A DNA stretch of 64,000 bases from NCBI GenBank assembly GCA_963845285.1, contig CAWJRO010000013.1, positions 4,926 to 68,925 on the forward strand, given 5' to 3'. Source of the stretch: Methanobacterium_C sp963845285 (lineage in GTDB: Archaea > Methanobacteriota > Methanobacteria > Methanobacteriales > Methanobacteriaceae). The notes beneath the pieces are model-generated. The model did no database searches. It was not told the origin of the DNA and worked only from the letters and a program-made list of their open reading frames with translations. Below, piece by piece: positions 55,812 through 64,000 of the stretch. The position numbers were made by a program, and so were the translations under genes. Position 1 is the stretch's first letter. Every line of letters begins with the position of its first letter.

Positions 55812-56732
55812 TTAAAGGGGTTCCACTCCTATTAATTTAGTGTGTGTCATATAGGCTGCTTCACTGTACCATTTAGGATAACAGGTTATTAAGGTTAGTT
55901 CAGCATTTCCTCCAGGAAATTGTATGGGATTTGTTTCGTAATCCCATTTAATATCGCCGTTGCTTGTTACTTGATAAACATATTTCTTCTGGGTTATAAA
56001 ATCATTTATTATTACTTGGTCTCCTATTTTAAGCTGATCAATTTTGTCAAATGGTGCGGAGTATTTGGTGTGGTGTCCATATATTCCAACTGTACCCTTT
56101 TCACCAGGATAGAAACTTGATGTGTGATAAACATCATTATATGCATTTAATGTGTCTGTATGTATGTTCCAAGTCTCTCCTAAAGTGGGAAGTGATAAAG
56201 TCCCGATTATGTTTGTGTTTTCAGTTGTGGAATTTTTAATGGTTATACTTTTGACCACAGCGTCTAAATCTTTACTATCAGATGAGTTTGTGGGGCTGGT
56301 GAGAATGAAGCTGTAAAGTGCTCCATTTTCTTCAGCCCATACTTCTGTTCTCGTGAGAGAAGTGCCGTTTTGATTTATTTTATAAACATTTTCATGGGCT
56401 TTGGTTCCATTCAGATTGAGAACAGTGTGAGATTCAAATTTAAATCCCGATTGTTTTGCTGCAGTTGATTTGACAGTAAAATTCTCTGGAGGAGTGTAAT
56501 TGATAGGTATAGCCAATTTATTAACTGTTAAATTTGAACCTGATGAGGGATCCTTGAATGCAACTATTTCAGGTGCACTTGTTCCATTAACAATTTGCCA
56601 GTTTTGTGGATAATTAAATGAGATATCATTGTCGTTATAATGGTTAGTTTTAATTTGATCTCCTGCAAAAGCTACTGCAAGAATAATAATCACACAGGGA
56701 ATAGTTAAATATAGATATTTAATTTTTGTCAA
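55812..56732 (-). CDS. Membrane-anchored sortase-like protein with N-terminal PsbP-like domain
   Basis: The 306-residue protein has one N-terminal membrane segment (YLYLTIPCVIIILAVAFAG), a PsbP/MOG1-like domain (DISFNYPQNWQIVNGTSAPE onwards) and from about residue 185 a sortase-like domain. That domain has the catalytic His in VGIYGHHTKYSAPFDKI and the Cys in LTLITCYPKWY, the TLxTC motif. The arginine usual in sortase active sites is not seen after the cysteine. Sortases join surface proteins to the wall or trim them. The start is a TTG behind GAGGACA. It acts outside the membrane; no substrate with a sorting signal is adjacent. Confidence 0.75.
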   Translation of the reverse strand: MTKIKYLYLTIPCVIIILAVAFAGDQIKTNHYNDNDISFNYPQNWQIVNGTSAPEIVAFKDPSSGSNLTVNKLAIPINYTPPENFTVKSTAAKQSGFKFESHTVLNLNGTKAHENVYKINQNGTSLTRTEVWAEENGALYSFILTSPTNSSDSKDLDAVVKSITIKNSTTENTNIIGTLSLPTLGETWNIHTDTLNAYNDVYHTSSFYPGEKGTVGIYGHHTKYSAPFDKIDQLKIGDQVIINDFITQKKYVYQVTSNGDIKWDYETNPIQFPGGNAELTLITCYPKWYSEAAYMTHTKLIGVEPL

Positions 56733-56794
56733 GAAGATGTCCTCACGTTATATTTTATATTATTATTATTTATTTTATTAATTATTACTACTAA

Positions 56795-57061
56795 TTTTGT
56801 TAATTTGCGAATTTAGTTTTGTTAATTTGCGAATTTAGTGTAAAATCTTCATTTTCATTATATCTAATAAATTCTTTGTGGTGAACTGGGTGGTATACTA
56901 AAAAAATAGATTACACATAACAAAAAATTTATTATTAATAAATTGGAACAATTAAATTAATACGGGGTTGTCAATATGGGGTTGTCTAATAATTCAAAAT
57001 TTGGAAATTGTATTAGATTCATTCACAATTTATATCAAAATATTGGAAATTGTATTAGATT
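56795..57061. repeat. Two sets of direct repeats upstream of tldD
   Basis: TTTTGTTAATTTGCGAATTT (22-bp unit) is duplicated in tandem at 56795-56838, and TTGGAAATTGTATTAGATT occurs at 57001 and 57043. Between them GGGGTTGTCTAATAATT (near 56978) resembles the inverted repeat of the first insertion sequence and may be an orphan end. The remainder of 56733-57201 shows no gene. Confidence 0.65.
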
Positions 57062-57201
57062 TATTTCACAAGTATACTCTTTTTTATTTAACCCAAAAAA
57101 TATACCCTAAAAAGACATATAATTAAATCAGTACTTAAAATATTAAAATATAACACTGTTGTTTTAAAGTTTATGAAAATGGGGGTCTAAATATAGCATA
57201 T

Positions 57202-58578
57202 GTGACTGAAGATCAGTTAGATCTAGATTTACTCAAAAGAACAATTAATTCTCTTGAAAAAAGAGCAGATTATACGGATATAAGAGTTAATGAGAGTTAT
57301 AACACTGCAATAATCATGAAAGACAGCAAGATCCAGGAGATAAGATCAGGTTCGGATCTTGGGGGCTGCATCCGTGTGCTTAAAGGTGGAGCATGGGGTT
57401 TTGCCTTTACAAACCAGATATCAAAGATAGATGAAGCAGCAGAATCTGCACTGAAACTTGCAAATTCGCTACAAAGTGATGTAAAACTTTCAGATGCACA
57501 GCCTGAAGTTGATAATGTGAAATGTAGGGCAAAACTCAAACCCTCCGATGTATCCATGGATGAAAAGAAAGAGATAATGTCTGAGGCCGACAGCGCAGCA
57601 AAACTTCCAAAAATTGTGAGTACAACTGTAAACTACGTTGACACAGAAGGAACAACAACCTTCCTAAACTCAGAAGGTTCATTCCTCACAATTGAAGAAT
57701 CAAGGGTTGCAATGTTTTTAAATGCCGTAGCATCAGATGAAGGCATCATCCAGTTTGGACACAAAAGTATAGGTGGAGCAAAGGGTTTCGAGGCTGTAAA
57801 AAATGAAGACATAGAAAAATTCGGAAGAACTGCCGCTTCAAAAGCCGTAAGACTCCTGAAAGCAAATTCACCACCATCTGGAAGATTCCCTGTTGTTATG
57901 GACTCTGAACTTACTGGAGTGTTTATCCACGAGGCACTGGGTCATGCTACAGAAGCAGATTTAATCCTGCAAAATGATTCCATACTTAAAGGTAAAATGG
58001 GTACTCAAATAGGTTCTAAACTTGTTACAATTGTAGATGATGCGAGTATGGATGCATTTGGATATTATCCTTACGATGCTGAGGGTGTGAAGACGCGTGA
58101 GAATGTTCTTGTGAAAGATGGAACTTTGGTTTCCCTTATGAGCTCAAGGGAAACAGCATCAAAACTTGGAATCACACCATCTGGAAATGCCAGATCTGCT
58201 GTTGGGGATCAACCAATAGTCCGAATGAGTAATACTTACCTGAAACCCGGTGATCAAACATTCGATGAATTGGTGGAAGATATGAAAGATGGAATATATC
58301 TTAAAGGTTCAAGGGGCGGCCAGGTTGATACTGGAAAAGGAATATTCCAGTTCAACGCTGCAGAATCATTCATGATAAAAAACGGTGAGGTTAAAGAACC
58401 ATTGCGGGATGTATCTTTATCTGGAAATATTCTGGAGATGTTGAACCATGTAGATGCTGTGGGATCAGATTTCAAGTTGGGTGTTGGTTTCTGTGGAAAA
58501 TCAGGGCAGACTGTGCCTGTTGGGGATGGAGGACCCCATGTTAGGGTTACAAATGCAATGGTTGGAGGAGCAATGTAA
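57202..58578 (+). CDS. tldD: TldD-type metalloprotease
   Basis: The 458-residue protein has the TldD zinc motif HEALGH in TGVFIHEALGHATEADL, an N-terminal strand with YTDIRVNESYNTAIIMKDSK and C-terminal GFCGKSGQTVPVGDGGPHV. TldD/TldE (PmbA) pairs degrade unfolded or modified peptides in the cytoplasm, including RiPP leader removal; no tldE is adjacent here. Start is GTG at a position where the upstream ATG is out of frame. The next gene starts inside its stop codon (TAATG), so the two are coupled. Confidence 0.88.
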   Translation: MTEDQLDLDLLKRTINSLEKRADYTDIRVNESYNTAIIMKDSKIQEIRSGSDLGGCIRVLKGGAWGFAFTNQISKIDEAAESALKLANSLQSDVKLSDAQPEVDNVKCRAKLKPSDVSMDEKKEIMSEADSAAKLPKIVSTTVNYVDTEGTTTFLNSEGSFLTIEESRVAMFLNAVASDEGIIQFGHKSIGGAKGFEAVKNEDIEKFGRTAASKAVRLLKANSPPSGRFPVVMDSELTGVFIHEALGHATEADLILQNDSILKGKMGTQIGSKLVTIVDDASMDAFGYYPYDAEGVKTRENVLVKDGTLVSLMSSRETASKLGITPSGNARSAVGDQPIVRMSNTYLKPGDQTFDELVEDMKDGIYLKGSRGGQVDTGKGIFQFNAAESFMIKNGEVKEPLRDVSLSGNILEMLNHVDAVGSDFKLGVGFCGKSGQTVPVGDGGPHVRVTNAMVGGAM

Positions 58579-59180
58579 TGAATGATGAAAAAAGCAATGT
58601 AATGAATGGTGAAAAACTATCTGAGGAAAATGGGGAGTTCCTGGTTAAACTTGCAAGGGAAGCTATAACAAGTTATTTAGTGGAAAAAAGAGTTCTAGAA
58701 GTTCCTAAAGATGTTGATCATCTATTGAAAGAGGAGATGGGTGTTTTTGTAACCTTAACTTGTGCTGGAGATCTCAGGGGCTGTATAGGGTATCCCGAAC
58801 CTGTTATGCCCCTTGTAAATGCAGTTATAGATGCTGCAATATCTGCAGCAACTAGGGATCCTCGCTTTCCATCTTTAAGGGCAGATGAATTGGATGATAT
58901 CCATGTTGAGGTGAGTGTTTTAACCAAACCTGAGCTTATAACAGTTGAAAAACCTTCAGAATACGTAGGTAAAGTTAATATAGGCGAAGATGGTCTTATA
59001 GTTGAAAGAGGGCCCTACAGGGGACTTCTTCTTCCTCAAGTGGCTACTGAGTGGCACTGGAATGCTGAGGAGTTTCTGGCTAACACTTGCATGAAGGCCG
59101 GACTTTCCACAGACTGCTGGCTCTATGAAGATGTGAAGATTTACAAGTTCCACTCCCAAATATTTCCCGAAAAGGAATAG
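58578..59180 (+). CDS. AMMECR1-domain protein
   Basis: The 200-residue protein has the hallmark LRGCIGY in TCAGDLRGCIGYPEPVMPL, and AISAATRDPRFPSLRADELD and WHWNAEEFLANTCMKAGL, all AMMECR1 features. The family is universal in archaea and eukaryotes and has been proposed as an RNA- or radical-chemistry-linked protein, without proof. It overlaps the tldD stop codon by one base, which ties it to that gene. Confidence 0.92.
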   Translation: MNDEKSNVMNGEKLSEENGEFLVKLAREAITSYLVEKRVLEVPKDVDHLLKEEMGVFVTLTCAGDLRGCIGYPEPVMPLVNAVIDAAISAATRDPRFPSLRADELDDIHVEVSVLTKPELITVEKPSEYVGKVNIGEDGLIVERGPYRGLLLPQVATEWHWNAEEFLANTCMKAGLSTDCWLYEDVKIYKFHSQIFPEKE

Positions 59181-59352
59181 AAAAGAATTTACTAAACAAT
59201 CGAAGGATAAAGCTATAATAAAAGCTGAAAATAGATAAAGCATTAAAATAGGAATTATTTAAAATAAGAATTAAATTAAGGAAGGATTAAAATATAATTA
59301 AATTAAAGAATCTGTAATAAAGAATCTGAAAATCTAGAAAATGATAAAGATG

Positions 59353-59385
59353 TTGTGATATTACAACGATGTTGTGATATTACAA
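59353..59385. promoter_or_regulatory. Two copies of palindrome TTGTGATATTACAA, 19 bp apart
   Basis: The 14-base imperfect palindrome occurs at 59353 and 59372. The centre-to-centre spacing, close to two helical turns, and identical sequences suggest tandem operators on one DNA face. They lie 170 bases after the AMMECR1 gene and about 265 before the NOG1 start. No regulator is adjacent. The surrounding 59181-59650 gap shows no gene. Confidence 0.45.
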
Positions 59386-59650
59386 ATAATTTAAATAGGT
59401 TAATAATAATTATAAATAAAGAAAGTATAATATCATAGAAAAGTACCTATGTACTGGTTTATAAAACTTAACGATACTTATTATGGAAGCTACATGAATT
59501 AAATTGAATTATTATTTGATTTAAACCTATTTATGCTCTATTTTTTTGCATTAAACAATGATTAGATAATAAAAACTAATTATTGAACGGATACAGTTAT
59601 TGAATTGACAATTAGTTTAAATTTAATTGATTTTAGGAGAAAGTGAGATA

Positions 59651-60661
59651 ATGATTATACCAACAATTCCAACACCAGAAGAGGTTCTGGACAAAGGTTT
59701 TGGCCGGGCTAAAAAGGCTGCAAATAAGGTTAGAACCTCAAAAATTCCCCGTCATCAAAAGTCAAAGAAGATTGAGGAGGCTCGTATTCAGACGGCCTGT
59801 GATGTTATAGAAGAGTCATTCAAGGCAATCCTTGAGAAGGTCCCTAAGGTAGAGGATCTGCACATGTTTTATCAAGATTACATAGATGTGGTTGTTGGTG
59901 TTGACCAACTTAAAAAGTCCCTTGGAGCTTTAAATTGGGCTGTTGAACTCATATCAAAACTTGAAGGCAAATACATTTTTAAAGTTAGAAGGACAAGCCC
60001 TGAAAATGCTTCAAGAGTTAGAAGTGAGGCATTTGGCCGTATTTCTTCTGTAGTTTACAGGATCGAAGATGAACTAAACTTTCTGGACTTTGCAAAGGCA
60101 AAACTCAGGAACATGCCATCTATAAACTTTGATGCAACTACAGCAGTTATAGCAGGTTTCCCAAACGTTGGAAAATCAACACTGCTGCGACAGATAACAT
60201 CTGCAGAGCCCAAGGTTGCAGACTATCCATTCACAACTACCGGAATCCAGATAGGCCATTTTGAAAAAAGATGGCAGCACTATCAAATAATTGACACTCC
60301 CGGACTTCTTGACCGTCCAATAAATGAAATGAACGAAATAGAGCTTAATGCAATGGTTGCACTGGAACACCTTGCAGATGTGATACTCTTTATTTTCGAT
60401 GCCTCTGAAACTTCAGGATATCCCCTTGATAGTCAGTTTAGACTTTTTGAAGAGATAAAACAGGTTTTTAAAACTCCAATGTTGTGTGTTTTTAACAAAA
60501 TGGACCTGGTGGAAAATGTTAAATCCATAGAGGAATACACTAACAAATTAGAAGAGCCATTGATGGTGGCAGCATCTGAGGGAAAAGGAGTATCTGAAAT
60601 AATAGAGGAGTTGGAGGAATTTAACAATGAAAAAAAGATACTTAGCAGAGCAGATGTTTAA
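59651..60661 (+). CDS. NOG1-type GTPase (archaeal, 50S assembly)
   Basis: The 336-residue protein starts MIIPTIPTPEEVLDKGFGRA and has GTPase motifs AGFPNVGKSTLL (G1), TTTGIQIG region (G2), IIDTPGLLD (G3), NKMDLV (G4) and VAASEG (G5). The N-terminal helical domain with EGKYIFKVRRTSPENASRVR is NOG1-like. It is linked to large-subunit maturation. The ATG is preferred over an upstream TTG, since GGAG and GTGA lie between the two. Its end overlaps hsp20 by 35 bases. Confidence 0.9.
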   Translation: MIIPTIPTPEEVLDKGFGRAKKAANKVRTSKIPRHQKSKKIEEARIQTACDVIEESFKAILEKVPKVEDLHMFYQDYIDVVVGVDQLKKSLGALNWAVELISKLEGKYIFKVRRTSPENASRVRSEAFGRISSVVYRIEDELNFLDFAKAKLRNMPSINFDATTAVIAGFPNVGKSTLLRQITSAEPKVADYPFTTTGIQIGHFEKRWQHYQIIDTPGLLDRPINEMNEIELNAMVALEHLADVILFIFDASETSGYPLDSQFRLFEEIKQVFKTPMLCVFNKMDLVENVKSIEEYTNKLEEPLMVAASEGKGVSEIIEELEEFNNEKKILSRADV

Positions 60662-61058
60662 CGATATGGTTGATACTATCCATGAAAAACAGGATGAGTT
60701 TGAAAAGACAATATCAAATTACACTTCTAAAGTTCCTGAAAAACTAAGTATGGATGTCGTGGAAGATGATGAGAAAATCATAGTCAAAACAGACCTCCCT
60801 GGAGTTAATAAAGAAGATATTAAAATAGATATCACAGAGGACAGCCTTGAAATCATAGCAAACTTCGAAAAGGAAGTAGAGGTTGAGGGTGTCAATTATA
60901 TTAAAAGGGAAAGGAAATACGGTGAGGCAAATAGGGTTATTGTTTTACCTGCAAAAATAGCAATGGATGATGCAACTGCAAAGTTTGAAGATGGTGTCCT
61001 GACAGTCACACTACCGAAACTTGAGAAGAAAGAGAGCTTTGAAATCAAAGTGGACTGA
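60627..61058 (+). CDS. Hsp20/alpha-crystallin family small heat-shock protein
   Basis: The 143-residue protein has an alpha-crystallin domain from about residue 45 (DDEKIIVKTDLPGVNKEDIK) and the end DGVLTVTLPKLEKKESFEIK, where the family's I/V-x-I/V-type tail is weak. It binds unfolding proteins in the cytoplasm. GGAGG lies nine bases before its ATG and within the NOG1 coding sequence, so it is translated from inside the upstream gene. Confidence 0.92.
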   Translation: MKKRYLAEQMFNDMVDTIHEKQDEFEKTISNYTSKVPEKLSMDVVEDDEKIIVKTDLPGVNKEDIKIDITEDSLEIIANFEKEVEVEGVNYIKRERKYGEANRVIVLPAKIAMDDATAKFEDGVLTVTLPKLEKKESFEIKVD

Positions 61059-61120
61059 AAATATTGTCTTGAATTTTATATAAATTCTTAAATTAATTCT
61101 GTTTTTTATTTTAAACTGGG

Positions 61121-61301
61121 GAGAATTTCTAAAAACCTCTAAAATTTAATAATATTAAAAGTTATAATTTATTTATCACAAATAAATACACCATTTAAGA
61201 CAATTATTGGCCATTAATAAACCAATTAACTCGTTAATAAATATCATAAAACTATTTCCAAACATAATATCAACAGTAAATAAAGGTTAATAGAAATTCT
61301 T
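61121..61301 (+). repeat. 183-bp inverted-end repeat family, copy 4
   Basis: Begins GAGAATTTCT and ends AGAAATTCT, shortened by one or two bases at both ends relative to the other copies, with a highly similar interior. It lies between hsp20 and the SIS-domain gene in a gap (61059-61504) with no other feature seen. Confidence 0.9.
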
Positions 61302-61504
61302 TGGGATTTGTATTTTCAATTTTTTATTTTTTTAACAGGAATTAAACTTTAAACTGGATTAAATCTAAAGAACTAAAAAATAGAAAGAAAAGAATAAGAG
61401 AATAAAAAATATTTTTAATTTAAGGCTCTAAAATCATTTTTTTAACATACTGTTATAATTTGGGCATATGTGAAATTGAACAACTAATACTAACTTAATC
61501 TAAA

Positions 61505-62509
61505 TTAGTATCTAACCTTTCCAATATGCCTGGTACTTCCCGGATCCTCTCCGTTAAAGTGTGCAAGGTAATATATGAACCATTCGATTGGAACAACGAG
61601 TACAAATGGTGAAAGAAGTGGATTGATATCGGTATAATTTTCCATTCTATATAAAATCTTTTTCACGCCAATTTTATCTGAAAATTCCATTGATTTGCGG
61701 GTTAATTCATCCCCTGAATAATCAGCATCCAGGAACATTATAGGAACATCTTTTTCAGCCCTTTCAATTAAACCGTGTCTGAACTCCCCTGAATAAAGTG
61801 GACAAGCGTGTTTCAATGCACCTTCCATAAACATGGTCATTGCAACCTTGTATGCGAGACCGTAGTTGGGGCCGCTCCCCATACAGTAAAATATTTCATC
61901 ATCTTTGTATTTTTCTGCAAGAATCCTGTTTTCATCTTCTGTTTTTTTAATGAGGTCGCTTGTTATGGATGGAACTTTTTCAAGGTCCCTTAAAACATTT
62001 TTAGAAGTTTCTGATCCTTCCATGCTGAATAATATCTCGTATAAAGACATTAATTGGGTCATATAAGTCTTTGTTCCGAGTATGGCTGTTTCCCTGTTAC
62101 ACCTTGTGAGCACAGCATCATCTGACTCAAGCATCATGCTACTTTTTTCCTCATTGGTGATGGAAACAGTGTACAAACCATTTTCTTTAGCTTTATGTAG
62201 TGCTGCTAATGTATCTGAGGTTTCTCCAGATTGTGATGTCAATAAAACCCCTGAATTATCGTTTTGCAAGTTTTTATGGTAGAAAAATTCGTACCCTGTG
62301 TGGACATCTATATCTTTATTGGATAAAAAGCCCATTGCATCCCTTGCTGAGTAACAAGTTGAAAGAGAGCTTCCGCACCCCACAAGATGTATTTTATCAA
62401 ATTCTGCAAATTTCTCTGCTATTTCCTTCATATGGGATTTTTCAGCCTTTAAAGTCTCTTTTAATGAATTTGGCTGCTCTAATATTTCGTAATACATGTC
62501 ATACTTCAT
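61505..62509 (-). CDS. SIS-domain sugar isomerase/deaminase-like protein (GlmS isomerase-type)
   Basis: The 334-residue protein has two SIS domains: IHLVGCGSSLSTCYSARDAM, then TSQSGETSDTLAALHKAKEN with SITNEEKSSM, then FYCMGSGPNYGLAYKVAMTM and SGEFRHGLIERAEKDVP. This matches the isomerase half of glucosamine-6-phosphate synthase and related deaminases, without the glutaminase domain. It likely acts on an amino-sugar phosphate. GAGG seven bases before the second ATG decides the start. It overlaps the 3' end of the ThiN-HIT gene by about 11 bases, so the two are an operon. Confidence 0.87.
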   Translation of the reverse strand: MKYDMYYEILEQPNSLKETLKAEKSHMKEIAEKFAEFDKIHLVGCGSSLSTCYSARDAMGFLSNKDIDVHTGYEFFYHKNLQNDNSGVLLTSQSGETSDTLAALHKAKENGLYTVSITNEEKSSMMLESDDAVLTRCNRETAILGTKTYMTQLMSLYEILFSMEGSETSKNVLRDLEKVPSITSDLIKKTEDENRILAEKYKDDEIFYCMGSGPNYGLAYKVAMTMFMEGALKHACPLYSGEFRHGLIERAEKDVPIMFLDADYSGDELTRKSMEFSDKIGVKKILYRMENYTDINPLLSPFVLVVPIEWFIYYLAHFNGEDPGSTRHIGKVRY

Positions 62510-63626
62510 GATCATTCCTCAAAATATCAATTTTATCCATGAATTTGGTATAAGTATCATCAATACTCTCTTCAATAACTCTTGTATCTGCAGTAGTTTC
62601 CATAAAACCCGACTCAATCTTAAAACGAGGTACAATATGGATGTGAATATGTTTTATACTTGATCCAGCAGCTTCACCAAGGTTTATGCCTATATTTATT
62701 CCGTCAGGTTTTATAACTTCCCTAACGAGTTTTATTGCCCTTTGAACAAGGGTAAAAATATCCCTGATCTCGTTGGGATTTAACTGGTTTAAATCTGTGA
62801 AATGTTTTACAGGAACAACTTCAATATGCCCTTTGTTGTAGGGAAATATATTCATAATCACCATATTATTGTTATCTTTATATAAAACTCTTGAAGGTAC
62901 CTCTTTGTTGCCTTCTGTTATTGCACAGAATATACAAGAAACATGTGGTTTTTTGCCCACATAAGAACCGCGTGAAGGTGCAAAGATAACATCATAACAG
63001 GGTCTGGGAACTTCAGGAACTCTGCACCGTAATTTTTCAGATTCATTATTTGTATGCTTATTTTCAGATTCAGACTCATTATATTTATCAAAAAGTTTCG
63101 CAATACAAACTGCCATTTCAGCAACTTCCACAGCATCTGGTCCCAAAACACAGATTATTGGTTCTTTTCCCCAGCTTCCTGTATGGTATACAACATCAGG
63201 AACACATCCTGATTTATTTATGGCTTCTTCAACACCCCATGGTATTGTTCCCCCCTCAACTTTCCTTGCATTCTCAGGTTCCTGGCTCCTATCATATGAA
63301 GAAACCTGAAGTCCAAGTTTTTTGCATATCTTTATTATGAGGGGATTATATTTCATGTTCAAGGCGCTTCGGCGTTGTGGGTCATGTTTCATTACACTTA
63401 ACACGAGCCTTGCCATGTGTGATGAAGCTCCAAAATCTGGCCCTGTAAAAGCTTGTGGTTTCCCGTTCACAATGGTTATGCGGCCGGGAATGCCTGCAAC
63501 TTCATTTATATTTTTTGCATCCTTTTTTGCCATCACAATATTGCTTCTGACTTCAGGGATAATATTCGCAAATTCAGAAGAATTTTGCAGGATTTCAACG
63601 GCCTTTTTGATGTTTTCAATTTCCAT
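62499..63626 (-). CDS. ThiN (thiamine-phosphate synthase-type) domain fused to HIT hydrolase domain
   Basis: Residues 1-185 resemble archaeal ThiN, usually the C-terminal part of ThiDN, with EVRSNIVMAKKDAKNINEVA, PDFGASSHMARLVLSVMKHD and ALNMKYNPLIIKICKKLG. After an Asn/Glu/Ser-rich linker a HIT domain begins at about residue 230 with CIFCAITEGNKEVPSRVLY and has the nucleotide-hydrolase triad SSIKHIHIHIVPRF (HxHxH). ThiN joins the thiamine halves; HIT enzymes hydrolyse or transfer nucleotides. The fusion suggests a linked nucleotide step or a second use of the ThiN fold as a phosphosugar-binding module. The downstream SIS-domain gene overlaps its end. Confidence 0.85.
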   Translation of the reverse strand: MEIENIKKAVEILQNSSEFANIIPEVRSNIVMAKKDAKNINEVAGIPGRITIVNGKPQAFTGPDFGASSHMARLVLSVMKHDPQRRSALNMKYNPLIIKICKKLGLQVSSYDRSQEPENARKVEGGTIPWGVEEAINKSGCVPDVVYHTGSWGKEPIICVLGPDAVEVAEMAVCIAKLFDKYNESESENKHTNNESEKLRCRVPEVPRPCYDVIFAPSRGSYVGKKPHVSCIFCAITEGNKEVPSRVLYKDNNNMVIMNIFPYNKGHIEVVPVKHFTDLNQLNPNEIRDIFTLVQRAIKLVREVIKPDGINIGINLGEAAGSSIKHIHIHIVPRFKIESGFMETTADTRVIEESIDDTYTKFMDKIDILRNDHEV

Positions 63627-63751
63627 ATTCTACTATATTTCGAATTTATAAGATATAAGTGTTAGTATCAAATGGATTAATAGAAAGGAATTTCTTTTAA
63701 ACCCTTTAAAAAATAGATTTTTTTTAATTAAAGCTTGTTGAATTAATAATA

Positions 63752-63859
63752 GAAGATGTTTAATAGTTCAGAATTTGCAAAAAAAATAAGGATAAATAAA
63801 GCTTTAAATTCAAAAATAAGCAAAATTACATATGTCAAAAGTAATCATGAGACAGTCTC
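63752..63859 (+). mobile_element. 107-bp MITE, copy 3
   Basis: The right end, read inward, is GAGACTGTCTCATGA, like the 16.5-kb element; the left end (GAAGATGTTTAATAG) is degenerate. The interior is nearly identical to the copy at 26861-26967 in the same orientation. Both flanks read TAATA, a 5-bp target duplication. A reading frame running through it is an artefact of the repeat. Confidence 0.87.
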
Positions 63860-64000
63860 TAATAGTTTTAAGTGTATATTCTGTAAAAGAGTTATTATCA
63901 TTTACCCAAGATCAATGTTTTATGCATTTGCCGTAAATAATGTGCTAAAAAAATATGAAATAAAAAAAATTCATTTAACTTTAAAAGAGACAGTTTAATA
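63860..64000. other. Window end, no supported gene
   Basis: A frame from inside the MITE runs to 63998 and includes CIFCKRVIIIYPRSMFYAFA, but it starts in the repeat and has no ribosome site. It may be the tail of a disrupted gene or chance. Confidence 0.35.

Noticed and set aside
63756..63998. 80-residue frame running through the last MITE
   Set aside because: It starts within the repeat, has no ribosome site, and its first half is repeat sequence.

Overview
The window is low-GC archaeal DNA and most resembles a hydrogenotrophic methanogen of the order Methanobacteriales, probably Methanobacterium or a close relative. The evidence is gene content: archaeal lipid geranylgeranyl reductase with its ferredoxin, Alba chromatin protein, deoxyhypusine synthase, archaeal-type NOG1 GTPase, the aspartate semialdehyde sulfurtransferase/NIL-ferredoxin pair, secreted wall proteins with a peptidoglycan-binding-type domain, a CbiMNQO nickel/cobalt importer, HisKA_2-type histidine kinases and a DUF362 ferredoxin protein. 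Shine-Dalgarno sequences (GGAGG, GAGGT) are frequent. The species assignment is inference; there is no rRNA or tRNA here.

Layout. Positions 1-6.9 kb hold the N-terminal part of a large DUF4011/SF1 helicase, a frameshifted histidine kinase, a remnant resembling a glutamate-synthase C-terminus, and a rubredoxin-TPP enzyme fusion. From 7 to 16.3 kb there are a UbiA-like prenyltransferase, an intact IS1182-like element, the lipid-saturation pair, a secreted M14-like deacylase, a radical SAM/SPASM enzyme and two flavoproteins. A second IS1182-like element lies at 16.5-18.2 kb. From 18 to 28 kb the genes are small, secreted or stress related, with a broken Cys-rich peptide gene, a UbiA pseudogene, ExoD and Alba. 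From 28 to 32.4 kb are a ferritin-like protein, an Old Yellow Enzyme-type reductase, small membrane proteins and a degenerate receiver protein.

The stretch 32.4-42 kb is an accessory island. katG has visibly foreign base composition and is bracketed by two remnants of the same tyrosine recombinase 3' end. A large PD-(D/E)XK-like protein follows. Facing it on the other strand are a nucleotide-cyclase-fold protein, a TIR-domain protein and a pentapeptide-repeat ion-channel-like protein. The TIR/cyclase pair is arranged like a Pycsar cyclic-nucleotide defence system and is the best candidate for an undescribed system. From 42 to 63.6 kb the genome returns to housekeeping genes: CBS-HTH regulator, dys, pyrF, cbiMNQO with a NicO-type transporter and a second cbiO, homocysteine synthesis, a sortase-like protein, TldD, AMMECR1, NOG1, Hsp20, a SIS-domain isomerase and a ThiN-HIT fusion.

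Two families of short non-autonomous repeats are scattered through the window. One is about 107 bp (three copies) with ends matching the 16.5-kb insertion sequence, so it looks like a MITE mobilised in trans. The other is about 183 bp (four copies) with inverted AGAGAATTTCT-type ends. Two copies in inverted orientation bracket exoD, and one truncates the UbiA pseudogene. Several genes are broken by single-base changes in poly-A/T runs, which could be real decay or sequencing error.
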